Assembly: GCF_014836885.1 (NCBI RefSeq)
Contig: NZ_JACSPY010000001.1
Coordinates: forward strand, 336,430 to 400,429
Direction of reading: 5' to 3'
DNA length: 64,000 nucleotides
Origin: Brevibacterium gallinarum
GTDB lineage: Bacteria; Actinomycetota; Actinomycetes; Actinomycetales; Brevibacteriaceae
Under the pieces are notes generated by a model that was not told where the DNA came from, did no database searches, and was given only the letters and a program-made list of their open reading frames with translations. The position numbers and the translations under genes are program-made. This document shows, piece by piece, positions 35,139-43,977 of the stretch (positions are counted from its first letter, which is position 1; every line of letters begins with the position of its first letter).

Positions 35139-36569
35139 GTGGGCAAGACACTGGCCGAGAAGGTCTGGGCCGATCATGTCGTCGCACGCGGCGACGACGG
35201 CGCTCCCGACCTGCTCTATATCGACCTCCACCTCGTGCACGAGGTGACGAGCCCCCAGGCATTCGAAGGACTCCGCCTCGCCGGCCGGCCGGTGCGCCGC
35301 CCGGACCTGACGATCGCCACCGAAGACCACAACACCCCGACACTCGAGATCTTCAAGCCGATCGCCGATCCGACCTCCCGCAAGCAGATCGAGACCCTGC
35401 GGGCCAACGCCGAGGAGTTCGGCATCCGGCTGCACTCCCTCGGCGATGCGGACCAGGGCATCGTCCACGTCGTCGGCCCGCAGCTCGGACTCACCCAGCC
35501 GGGCATGACGGTCGTGTGCGGTGACTCCCACACCTCGACCCACGGCGCATTCGGCGCACTCGCCTTCGGCATCGGCACCTCGGAAGTCGAGCACGTGCTC
35601 GCCACCCAGACGCTGAGCCTCAAGCCGTTCAAGACGATGTCGATCACCATCGACGGCGAGCTGCCCGAAGGCTCGACGGCCAAGGACATCATCCTGGCGA
35701 TCATCGCCAAGATCGGCACCGGCGGGGGACAGGGCTACGTCCTCGAATACCGCGGCGAGGCGATCCGCAGGCTGTCGATGGAAGCCCGCATGACGATCTG
35801 CAACATGTCGATCGAAGCCGGTGCCCGCGCCGGCATGATCGCCCCGGACGAGACGACCTTCGACTACATCCACGGCCGCCCGCACGCCCCCGAGGGCGCA
35901 GACTGGGATGCTGCCGTGGAGTACTGGAAGACCCTGCGCACCGATGACGACGCAGTCTTCGACGCCGAGGTGGTGCTCCAGGCCGCAGACATCGAACCGT
36001 ACGTCACGTGGGGCACCAACCCCGGGCAGGGTCTGCCGCTGAGCGCCAGCGTCCCGGATCCGGCCCAGATCGTCGACGAGAACGACCGGGCGGCCGCCGA
36101 AAGCGCATTGGCCTATATGGATCTGACCCCGGGCATGCCGCTGCGCGACATCGCCATCGACACCGTCTTCCTCGGCTCATGCACCAACGGCCGGATCGAG
36201 GACCTGCGGGCAGCTGCCGACGTCATCCGGGGCCGGACGAAGCACCCGGACGTGAAGTTCATGGTCGTGCCCGGCTCGGCGAAGGTCCGCCTGCAGGCCG
36301 AGGCCGAGGGCCTCGATCAGGTGTTCACCGACTTCGGCGCCGAATGGCGCTTCGCCGGCTGCTCGATGTGCCTGGGCATGAACCCCGACCAGCTCGCCGA
36401 GGGAGAGCGCTGCGCCTCGACGTCGAACCGCAACTTCGAAGGCCGGCAGGGCAAGGGCGGGCGCACCCACCTCGTCAGCCCGCTCGTCGCCGCGGCCACC
36501 GCGGTGCGCGGCACCCTGTCGTCACCTGCTGACCTGACCGCCGACGACCGCACCGCGGTCAGCGCCTGA
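35139..36569 (+). CDS. leuC: 3-isopropylmalate dehydratase large subunit
   Basis: 476-residue aconitase-family protein catalysing isomerisation of 2- to 3-isopropylmalate in leucine synthesis. The [4Fe-4S] ligands are seen in GSCTNGR near residue 349 and in GCSMCLGMN near residue 409. [20 protein letters not shown] near residue 125 is a strong family signature. The GTG start has AGGAGG seven bases upstream. leuD follows after 10 bases. Confidence 0.96.
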   Translation: MGKTLAEKVWADHVVARGDDGAPDLLYIDLHLVHEVTSPQAFEGLRLAGRPVRRPDLTIATEDHNTPTLEIFKPIADPTSRKQIETLRANAEEFGIRLHSLGDADQGIVHVVGPQLGLTQPGMTVVCGDSHTSTHGAFGALAFGIGTSEVEHVLATQTLSLKPFKTMSITIDGELPEGSTAKDIILAIIAKIGTGGGQGYVLEYRGEAIRRLSMEARMTICNMSIEAGARAGMIAPDETTFDYIHGRPHAPEGADWDAAVEYWKTLRTDDDAVFDAEVVLQAADIEPYVTWGTNPGQGLPLSASVPDPAQIVDENDRAAAESALAYMDLTPGMPLRDIAIDTVFLGSCTNGRIEDLRAAADVIRGRTKHPDVKFMVVPGSAKVRLQAEAEGLDQVFTDFGAEWRFAGCSMCLGMNPDQLAEGERCASTSNRNFEGRQGKGGRTHLVSPLVAAATAVRGTLSSPADLTADDRTAVSA

Positions 36570-36579
36570 GGGAGGAACC

Positions 36580-37179
36580 ATGGAGAAGTTCACCACGCAC
36601 ACCGGCACCGGCGTGCCGCTGCGCCGCTCGAACGTCGACACCGACCAGATCATCCCGGCCGTCTACCTCAAGCGCATCACCCGCACCGGCTTCGACGACG
36701 CGCTCTTCGCCCGCTGGCGCAAAGACCCCGACTTCGTGCTGAGCCAGGAGGCCTACGCAGGCGGCTCCGTGCTCGTCGCCGGCCCCGACTTCGGCACCGG
36801 CTCCTCACGCGAGCACGCCGTATGGGCACTCAAGGACTACGGCTTCAAAGCTGTGCTCTCCAGCCGCTTCGGCGACATCTTCCGCGGCAACGCCGGCAAG
36901 GAGGGCCTCGTAGCCGCCAAGCTGGAGCAGTCCGACATCGAGCTGATCTGGAAGATCCTCGACAACCAGCCCGGCACGGAGATCACCGTCGACCTCGAAA
37001 TCCGCACCGTGACCTGCGATTCGCTCACCGTGCCCTTCGAGATCGACGACTACACCCGCTGGCGGATCCTGGAAGGCCTCGACGACATCAGCCTCACCCT
37101 CGCACGCGCCGATGACATCGAGTCCTACGAGTCCTCACGCCCGAGCTTCAAGCCGCAGACGCTGCCGGCGAAGGTCTGA
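36580..37179 (+). CDS. leuD: 3-isopropylmalate dehydratase small subunit
   Basis: 199-residue swivel-domain subunit that completes LeuC. Signatures: [18 protein letters not shown] near residues 15-32 and [17 protein letters not shown] near residue 68. GGAGG precedes the ATG. Co-transcribed with leuC. Confidence 0.96.
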   Translation: MEKFTTHTGTGVPLRRSNVDTDQIIPAVYLKRITRTGFDDALFARWRKDPDFVLSQEAYAGGSVLVAGPDFGTGSSREHAVWALKDYGFKAVLSSRFGDIFRGNAGKEGLVAAKLEQSDIELIWKILDNQPGTEITVDLEIRTVTCDSLTVPFEIDDYTRWRILEGLDDISLTLARADDIESYESSRPSFKPQTLPAKV

Positions 37180-37252
37180 GACAGCGCACTGCGACTGAGT
37201 GCACACTGCCTTCCTGACAGTGTGGTGACAGGCTGACCGGCTGACGATTCGC

Positions 37253-37258
37253 TAGGCT
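37253..37258 (+). promoter_or_regulatory. Possible -10 box of the murA operon
   Basis: TAGGCT in the 173-base leuD-murA spacer, about 95 bases before the murA ATG. No matching -35 was identified. Confidence 0.3.
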
Positions 37259-37352
37259 GGTCACGCACGCCAAGCCGCCGAGCCACCGCCTCGGCGCCGG
37301 CTCCCACGCCGAACCCTGCGTGCGGAAAGCCGGAACACGGCGAAGGAGGACA

Positions 37353-38672
37353 ATGCTCGAGGTCGACGGCGGCACACCGCTGAGCGGCACCGTCCGCGTC
37401 CGAGGTGCGAAGAACCTCGTGTCGAAGGCGATGGTCGCATCACTGCTGGGATCCAGCCCGTCTGTGCTGCGCGGGGTCCCGCGCATCCGCGATGTCGAGG
37501 TCGTCACCGGCCTGCTCGAAGTCCACGGCGTGCGCGTCGAATCCCAGCCCGACGGCGACTCGCCCGACGGCCAGCTCGTCATGGACCCCTCGAATGTCGA
37601 ACAGGGCTCCATCGTCGACATCGACGCCCATGCCGGCGCCTCGCGCATCCCGATCCTCTTCTGCGGACCGCTGCTGCACCGCCTCGGCAAGGCCTTCATC
37701 CCCGACCTCGGCGGCTGCCGCATCGGCGACCGGCCGATCGACTTCCACCTCGACGTGCTGCGCCAGTTCGGGGCGAGCGTCGACAAGACCCCCGGCGGCA
37801 TCCAGCTCGAAGCCCGCCAGCGGCTGCAGGGCACCCAGGTCGAACTGCCCTACCCCTCGGTCGGGGCGACCGAGCAGGTGCTGCTCACCGCCGTCACCGC
37901 CGAAGGCGTCACCGAGCTGAAGAACGCCGCGATCGAACCCGAGATCATGGACCTCGTCGCGATCCTGCAGAAGATGGGCGCGATCATCTCCGTCGACACC
38001 GACCGCTGCTTCCGCATCCTCGGCGTCGACGAGCTCACCGGCTACACCCACCGGGCGCTGCCCGACCGCATCGAGGCCGCCTCGTGGGCGTCTGCCGCGC
38101 TGGCCACCGGCGGCGAGGTGTTCGTCGCAGGGGCCCACCAGCCGGACATGATCACCTTCCTCAACGTCTTCCGTCAGATCGGCGGCACCTTCGATGTCAC
38201 CGAGACCGGCATCCGGTTCTCCCATCCGGGAGGCGAACTGTCCTCCCTGCCGCTGGAGACCGACGTGCACCCGGGCTTCATGACCGACTGGCAGCAGCCG
38301 CTCGTCGTCGCCCTGACCCAGGCCACCGGACTGTCGATCATCCACGAGACCGTGTATGAGAACCGCTTCGGCTTCACCGACGCGATCAACCGGATGGGCG
38401 GGACGATCCAGCTCTACCGCGAATGCCTCGGCGGCACCCCGTGCCGATTCGGGCGCAAGAACTTCAAGCACTCGGCCGTCATCTCCGGTCCCACGAAGCT
38501 GCGCGGCGCCGACATCGAGGTCCCCGACCTGCGCGGCGGCTTCTCCCACCTCATCGCCGCCCTCGCCGCTGAGGGCACCTCCCGGGTCTCGGGCATCGGC
38601 ATCATCAACCGCGGCTACGAGGACTTCCTCGACAAGCTCGCAGCCCTCGGCGCGAAGGTGCAGATGGCATGA
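37353..38672 (+). CDS. murA: UDP-N-acetylglucosamine 1-carboxyvinyltransferase
   Basis: 439-residue EPSP-synthase-fold enzyme of the first committed peptidoglycan step. RGAKNLVSKAMVAS near residue 18 and the active-site loop LGGCRIGDRPID are visible. The catalytic Cys is present (Cys122), unlike mycobacterial MurA, which has Asp there and is intrinsically fosfomycin resistant. AAGGAGG precedes ATG 37353, which is preferred over an upstream in-frame ATG at 37320. plsC follows with a 4-base overlap. Confidence 0.94.
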   Translation: MLEVDGGTPLSGTVRVRGAKNLVSKAMVASLLGSSPSVLRGVPRIRDVEVVTGLLEVHGVRVESQPDGDSPDGQLVMDPSNVEQGSIVDIDAHAGASRIPILFCGPLLHRLGKAFIPDLGGCRIGDRPIDFHLDVLRQFGASVDKTPGGIQLEARQRLQGTQVELPYPSVGATEQVLLTAVTAEGVTELKNAAIEPEIMDLVAILQKMGAIISVDTDRCFRILGVDELTGYTHRALPDRIEAASWASAALATGGEVFVAGAHQPDMITFLNVFRQIGGTFDVTETGIRFSHPGGELSSLPLETDVHPGFMTDWQQPLVVALTQATGLSIIHETVYENRFGFTDAINRMGGTIQLYRECLGGTPCRFGRKNFKHSAVISGPTKLRGADIEVPDLRGGFSHLIAALAAEGTSRVSGIGIINRGYEDFLDKLAALGAKVQMA

Positions 38673-39520
38673 CGCACAACGACAGCCGCGCCCACCCTGA
38701 CGACGTGCCGGCCGAAGCCCTGCACGCCACCCACGACGGCACCGTCGACGTCACCGGCACCCCACCGAAGTACCACGTCGACTTCGATGCCAAGAGCCTG
38801 AAGAAGCAGAAGTTCACCGCCAGCTTCGTCGCCCCGACCGCCGGCGTGCTCTTCCGCCTCTTCGGCCGCTACCAGGTGCTCGGCGACGAACACATCCCGC
38901 CCTCGGGCCAGCCGGCGATCTTCGTCGCCTACCACGCCAGCTACCTCGACCCGATCCTCATCGGGCTGACCCTGTGGTACCGCGGCCGGCTGCCGCACTA
39001 CCTGGCCAAGTCCCCGCTGTTCACCGGCGTGCTCGGCGCCGGACTCAAGGCGATCGGCCAGATCCCGGTGCTGCGCGACTCCGTGCACGCCGGCGGCAGC
39101 CTCGTCTACGCCAGAGCCGCCCTCGAAGGCGGACAGTCGATCGTCATCTACCCGCAGGGCACCCTGACGAAGGACCCCGACCTGTGGCCGCAGGCCTCCA
39201 AGTCAGGTGCCGCCCGCCTGGCCCTGTCGACCGGCGCCCCGCTCATCCCGGTCGCCCACTGGGGTCTGGACAGGTCGATGCCGGTCGGGGCGAAGATCCC
39301 CAAACCGCGCCCGCAGGACACGCTGCGCATCGCCTTCGGCCCGGCGATCGACTACAGCGACCTCGACGGGCTGACCACCGCCAATGTCCGCACCCTGACC
39401 AACCGCGTCACCAGCCACATCGCAGCCGAACTCGCAGTGCTGCGCGGCGAGGAGATGCCCGAGCGCTTCCGCGCCGACTACCGGCCGGCCGCCGGGCGCA
39501 CAGAAGGAGACACCGCATGA
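38669..39520 (+). CDS. 1-acyl-sn-glycerol-3-phosphate acyltransferase (PlsC-like)
   Basis: 283-residue acyltransferase with the HX4D motif HASYLD near residue 90 and the substrate-binding YPQGTLTKDP near residue 167. It makes phosphatidic acid at the membrane. The first 45 residues are hydrophilic and variable. It overlaps murA and gpsA by four bases each, so the three genes are translated in a chain linking cell-wall and lipid synthesis. Confidence 0.9.
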   Translation: MTHNDSRAHPDDVPAEALHATHDGTVDVTGTPPKYHVDFDAKSLKKQKFTASFVAPTAGVLFRLFGRYQVLGDEHIPPSGQPAIFVAYHASYLDPILIGLTLWYRGRLPHYLAKSPLFTGVLGAGLKAIGQIPVLRDSVHAGGSLVYARAALEGGQSIVIYPQGTLTKDPDLWPQASKSGAARLALSTGAPLIPVAHWGLDRSMPVGAKIPKPRPQDTLRIAFGPAIDYSDLDGLTTANVRTLTNRVTSHIAAELAVLRGEEMPERFRADYRPAAGRTEGDTA

Positions 39521-40557
39521 CGATCGCCGTACTCGGAGCCGGATCCTGGGGGACGACGTTCGCCAAGGTGATCGCCGACGCCGGTCACGAGGTGCTGCTG
39601 TGGGCCCGCCGCGCGGAAGCCGCAGACGAGATCAACACCTCCCACACCAACAGCCGCTACCTGCCCGACATCGAGCTGCCGGATGCGATCCGCGCCAGCG
39701 ACGACATCGCCGACGTGCTCGCCGCCGCCGAGGTGGTGGTGCTGGCGGTGCCCGCGCAGTCCCTGCGCGAGAACCTCACCGCGTGGGCGCCGCTGCTGCG
39801 CGAGGACGCCGTGCTCGTCAGCCTCATGAAGGGCATCGAGGTCACCACCGGCAAGCGGATGAGCGAGGTCATCGCCGAGGTCACCGGTGCCGGCCCGGAG
39901 CGCATCGCGATCGTCTCCGGGCCCAACCTGGCCCGCGAGATCGCCGTCGGCCAGCCGACCGCCACCGTCATCGCCTGTGCCGATGAGGCCGTCGCCGACC
40001 GCATCGCCGAACTCACCGCCAACGCCTACTTCCGCCCCTACACCAACGACGACGTCGTCGGCGTCGAACTCGGCGGGGCGATCAAGAACGTCATCGCCCT
40101 GGCCGTCGGCATCACCGACGGGCAGGGGATGGGAGACAACTCGAAGGCCTCGATCATCACCCGCGGCCTGGCCGAGACCACGCGCCTGGCACTGGCGATG
40201 GGCGCAGACGCCCACACCCTGGCCGGTCTCGCCGGCCTCGGCGACCTGGTCGCCACCTGCGCCTCACCGCTGTCGCGCAACCGGTCCTTCGGCCGGCTGC
40301 TCGGCGAGGGGCTGAGCCTGGAGGAGGCGACCACCCGCACCGCCCAGACCGCCGAAGGCGTCAAGAGCGCTGCCGCGGTGCTCGAACTCGGCCGCTCCCA
40401 CGGCGTCGAACTGCCGATCACCCAGGGGGTGACCGCCGTGCTCACCGGCCGGCTGCATGTTGACGAACTGGGCGGTTTGCTGTTGTCTCGAAAGCGTAAG
40501 ACCGAAAGCCCGATGAAGTACGACCAGACCCCGGGCCAGAGCCCGGCCGGCAGCTGA
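39517..40557 (+). CDS. gpsA: Glycerol-3-phosphate dehydrogenase [NAD(P)+]
   Basis: 346-residue enzyme making glycerol-3-phosphate for phospholipids. N-terminal VLGAGSWGTTFAK is the nucleotide-binding motif; GGAIKNVIALAVG near residue 188 contains the catalytic Lys, and GLGDLVATC follows. ATG 39517 overlaps the plsC stop and has AAGGAG upstream. Confidence 0.95.
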   Translation: MTIAVLGAGSWGTTFAKVIADAGHEVLLWARRAEAADEINTSHTNSRYLPDIELPDAIRASDDIADVLAAAEVVVLAVPAQSLRENLTAWAPLLREDAVLVSLMKGIEVTTGKRMSEVIAEVTGAGPERIAIVSGPNLAREIAVGQPTATVIACADEAVADRIAELTANAYFRPYTNDDVVGVELGGAIKNVIALAVGITDGQGMGDNSKASIITRGLAETTRLALAMGADAHTLAGLAGLGDLVATCASPLSRNRSFGRLLGEGLSLEEATTRTAQTAEGVKSAAAVLELGRSHGVELPITQGVTAVLTGRLHVDELGGLLLSRKRKTESPMKYDQTPGQSPAGS

Positions 40558-40604
40558 GAGCCCTCAGCCGCCACCCGTCACCCGTCACCGGCTCAGGAGG
40601 AAAC

Positions 40605-41144
40605 ATGATCGAGCACCAGAACTCACCCTTCGCCAAGCTCAACGAGGTCCCGCGCTTCGAGGTCACCAGCACCGACATCACCGAAGGAGCCGAACTCGAC
40701 GCCGCCCAGCGCTCCGGCGCGATGGGCATCGACGGCGGCAAGGACATCTCCCCGCAGCTGTCCTGGTCCGGCTTCCCGGAGGAGACGAAAGCCTTCGCCG
40801 TCACCTGCTTCGATCCCGACGCCCCGACCGGCTCCGGATTCTGGCACTGGGTGCTCACCGACCTGCCGGCCGATGTCACCGAGCTGCCGGCCAACGCCGG
40901 TGACCCGGATGCCGGGCTGCTGCCCGCCGGGGCTGTGATGATGCGCAACGACGCCGGTGAGCCCCGCTTCGTCGGCGCCGCCCCGCCGGAGGGCCACGGT
41001 CCGCACCGCTACTTCTTCATCGTCCACGCCCTGTCCGAACCGCTCGAACTCGACGCCTCGGCCAGCCCGGCCTTCGTCGGCTTCAACATGTTCTTCAAGT
41101 CGATCGGCCGCGGCTGGATCGAGACCACCTTCGAAGTCAAGTGA
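40605..41144 (+). CDS. YbhB/YbcL-family PEBP-like protein
   Basis: 179-residue phosphatidylethanolamine-binding-protein fold (Raf kinase inhibitor-like). DISPQLSWSG near residue 46, CFDPDAPTGSGFWHW near residue 67 and GPHRYFF near residue 131 form the ligand pocket. The biochemical role in bacteria is unclear. It sits between gpsA and ddl on the same strand; GGAGG precedes the ATG. Confidence 0.88.
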   Translation: MIEHQNSPFAKLNEVPRFEVTSTDITEGAELDAAQRSGAMGIDGGKDISPQLSWSGFPEETKAFAVTCFDPDAPTGSGFWHWVLTDLPADVTELPANAGDPDAGLLPAGAVMMRNDAGEPRFVGAAPPEGHGPHRYFFIVHALSEPLELDASASPAFVGFNMFFKSIGRGWIETTFEVK

Positions 41145-41171
41145 CCAACCCCGCTAGGAACAGCTGATCCC

Positions 41172-42326
41172 ATGACACCAGACTCCTCGTCCTCCACCGC
41201 CGGCGACACCCGGCCCGTCGTCGCCGTCCTGTTCGGCGGCCGCTCCTCAGAGCACGCCGTGTCGTGCGTCTCGGCAGCCAATGTGCTCGCCGCGATCGAC
41301 CGGAGCGCCTACCGGGTCATCCCGATCGGCATCACCCGGCAGGGCACGTGGCGGATCGTCGAGGACTGGGAGAAGTTCACCTTCGATCCCGAGGCGATGC
41401 CCGAGGTGACCGACGACGGCACCTCGGTCATCCCCTCGATCTCCGAGCATCGCGAACCGCTGCTGCACCGGGGAGCCGACGGCACGCTGAGCGAGCTCGT
41501 CGTCGTCGACGTGTACTTCCCGGTGCTGCACGGCCGCTACGGCGAAGACGGCACGATCCAGGGGATCTTCGAACTGTCGAACACCCCGTTCGTCGGCGCC
41601 GGAGTGCTCGCCTCGGCGGTGAGCATGGACAAGCACTTCATGAAGGCCGTCATGGCCAACTCCGGGATCCCGGCCTGCCCGTTCGTCCTCGTCACCGAGG
41701 TGAAGTACGAACACGCCCCGGAGGTCATGACCGCACGGGTCGAGCAGCTGGGCTTCCCCGCCTTCGTCAAGCCCTGCCGCGCCGGCTCCTCGATCGGCGT
41801 GTCGAAGATCAACGACACCTCCGAACTCGACGCCGCGCTGAGAGCTGCGTTCGAACACGACAACAAGGTCATCGTCGAACCGCTCGTCGACGGACGTGAG
41901 ATCGAATGCTCCGTCCTCGGCTCCGTCTACGACCGCCGGGCGCGGACCTCGGTGCCCTCGGAGATCGTCGTCGGCGGCGACCACGAGTTCTACGACTTCG
42001 AGGCCAAGTACCTCGACCTCGATTCCGTCGAGCTCATCTGCCCCGCCGATGTCGATGCCGAGACCACCGCGAAGATCCAGGACCTCGCCGCCCGCACCTT
42101 CAAGGCCTTCGAATGCACCGGCCTGGCCCGCGTTGACACGTTCGTCACCGCTGACGGCGAGGTGCTCATCAACGAGCTCAACACGCTGCCCGGCTTCACA
42201 CCGAGCTCGGCCTACCCGCAGATGTGGGCCGCCTCCGGGCTGGAGTACAGCGAGCTGATCTCCGAGCTCATCAGCATCGCGATGAGCGATCACGCCCGTC
42301 AGGCGGCCAACCAGCCGACGAGCTGA
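41172..42326 (+). CDS. ddl: D-alanine--D-alanine ligase
   Basis: 384-residue ATP-grasp ligase producing the D-Ala-D-Ala end of peptidoglycan precursors. VLFGGRSSEHAVSC at residue 18, KPCRAGSSIGVSKI near residue 198 and the metal-binding LINELNTLPGFTPSSAYP near residue 334 are diagnostic. It continues the envelope gene group begun with murA. Confidence 0.95.
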   Translation: MTPDSSSSTAGDTRPVVAVLFGGRSSEHAVSCVSAANVLAAIDRSAYRVIPIGITRQGTWRIVEDWEKFTFDPEAMPEVTDDGTSVIPSISEHREPLLHRGADGTLSELVVVDVYFPVLHGRYGEDGTIQGIFELSNTPFVGAGVLASAVSMDKHFMKAVMANSGIPACPFVLVTEVKYEHAPEVMTARVEQLGFPAFVKPCRAGSSIGVSKINDTSELDAALRAAFEHDNKVIVEPLVDGREIECSVLGSVYDRRARTSVPSEIVVGGDHEFYDFEAKYLDLDSVELICPADVDAETTAKIQDLAARTFKAFECTGLARVDTFVTADGEVLINELNTLPGFTPSSAYPQMWAASGLEYSELISELISIAMSDHARQAANQPTS

Positions 42327-42332
42327 GCGGCC

Positions 42333-42881
42333 TTACGGCGCTGCCGTCTCCTTATCAGCCGTCTCTCCATCTGCCGGCTGCTCGTCGGCACCGGGCGTCT
42401 CGACGGGCAGACCGTCCTCATCGAGGTCCTCGGCCGCCACACAGGACCGCGTCTGCTCGATCGTCGACACCGACGGGGAGATCTCCGACAGCACCGTCGC
42501 ACCGGCGATCCTGTCCGAGGCGACGAGCACCTCGACGGCGGGCTCACGGCCATAGGAGACAAACCGCCACGATGTGCCGGTCTCCTCAGTCGAGATCCAG
42601 TCGACGCCGTTGACGCTGACACACCGGTCAGTCGAGGGCCCCGGTGGTTCGACGCCGCAGCGCAGCACCGCCACCGATGGGTCGCCCCACGCATCGGTGC
42701 CCTGCGAGGTCGTCGTGCGCGAGGCATGCCCGTCGATCTCATCGGGCATCCGCAGCATGACCGCCGCGCACTCCGGATTGTGGGCGTCAGCAGCGGGTTC
42801 GACGGACACAGCGGCAGCGCAGCCGCTGAGACCCAGGCCGACAACGGCGCAGGCGGCAGCGGCAGAGGGGAGGCGGTTCAT
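42333..42881 (-). CDS. DUF3515 lipoprotein
   Basis: 182-residue protein with a lipoprotein signal (AVVGLGLSGC, lipobox Cys21) and a DUF3515 domain containing several further cysteines. The C-terminal tail is acidic. It should be lipid-anchored on the outer face of the membrane. Function unknown. DUF3515 next to ddl and thiL, on the opposite strand, is a common actinobacterial arrangement. GGAGG precedes the ATG closely. Confidence 0.85.
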   Translation of the reverse strand: MNRLPSAAAACAVVGLGLSGCAAAVSVEPAADAHNPECAAVMLRMPDEIDGHASRTTTSQGTDAWGDPSVAVLRCGVEPPGPSTDRCVSVNGVDWISTEETGTSWRFVSYGREPAVEVLVASDRIAGATVLSEISPSVSTIEQTRSCVAAEDLDEDGLPVETPGADEQPADGETADKETAAP

Positions 42882-42927
42882 GCCCTCCAGGTTAGTCGGT
42901 GTCCGTCCGGCTTGGCATACTGACCCC

Positions 42928-43938
42928 ATGACATCACCTGCCCCCGGCACACCGCCGGCCCCACCTGGTGCCACGCTCGGCGACGTCGGTGAGGACGGCG
43001 TGCTCGCCGCGCTGCTCGCCGCCCTCCCTGCTGCCGGGCCCGAGGTGCGGGTCGGGCCCGGAGACGACGCTGCGGTCTCGACGCTGAACGGGGACCTCGT
43101 CTCGACGACCGACATGCTCGTCGAAGGAGAGGACTTCCTGCCCGCCTGGACGGACCCCCACCGGCTCGGCATCAAGGCCGCCGCCCAGAACCTCGCCGAC
43201 GTCCACGCGATGGGCGCTGCCCCGCACGGCATGCTGCTGACGATCGGGGCACCGGCGGACACGCAGCTGTCGTTCGTGCGAGAGCTCATGACCGGGTTCG
43301 TAGAGGAGACCGCCCGCGGGGGAGCGCAGGTGCTCGGCGGGGACCTGTCCGGCGGGCCGGTCGTCATCATCTCCGTCACCGCCCTCGGCACGCTGGCCGC
43401 CCACCCGCCGGTGCTGCGCAGCGGCGCACAGCCCGGCGATGCGATCGTGCTCGCCGGCACCGTCGGCCAGGCCGCCGCCGGCCTCGACCTGCTGCTGGCC
43501 GATCCGGACCTGGCCGACACCTCTGACCCGGCGCTGCGCGAGCCCATCGACGTTCAGCGCAGCCCGCGCCCGGACTACGCCGCTGCCGCCCGGATCGCCG
43601 GGCGGGCACACGCGATGATCGACGTCTCCGACGGACTGGCAGGCGACCTCGGCCGGATCGCAGCCGCCTCCGGCATCACCGCCGACCTCGACCCCAGCGC
43701 GCTCGACGCCCTCGCCGCACCGCTGCAGGCAGCCGCCGACCACCTCGGGACCGGCGCCAGCCCGCGGGACTGGGTGCTGCACGGAGGAGAGGACCACGGG
43801 TTCCTCGCCACCGTGCCCGCCGACCAGGTTCCGGTAGGCTGGATGCGCATCGGAACATGCCGCGCAGCCAGCGACGGCGGCGGCGTGACGCTGGCCGGGC
43901 AGCCGGTGACCGGAGGATCGTTCCGGCACTTCGGCTGA
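42928..43938 (+). CDS. thiL: Thiamine-monophosphate kinase
   Basis: 336-residue ThiL: phosphorylates thiamine monophosphate to thiamine diphosphate. The PurM-like fold is marked by VGPGDDAAV near residue 43, STTDMLVEGEDF near residue 59, and MIDVSDGLAGDLGRIA near residue 231. ATG 42928 begins 46 bases after the divergent lipoprotein start. Confidence 0.93.
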   Translation: MTSPAPGTPPAPPGATLGDVGEDGVLAALLAALPAAGPEVRVGPGDDAAVSTLNGDLVSTTDMLVEGEDFLPAWTDPHRLGIKAAAQNLADVHAMGAAPHGMLLTIGAPADTQLSFVRELMTGFVEETARGGAQVLGGDLSGGPVVIISVTALGTLAAHPPVLRSGAQPGDAIVLAGTVGQAAAGLDLLLADPDLADTSDPALREPIDVQRSPRPDYAAAARIAGRAHAMIDVSDGLAGDLGRIAAASGITADLDPSALDALAAPLQAAADHLGTGASPRDWVLHGGEDHGFLATVPADQVPVGWMRIGTCRAASDGGGVTLAGQPVTGGSFRHFG

Positions 43939-43977
43939 ACGCCGGCATCCGGGCACCATGATCGGGGAGGGGAGAGA

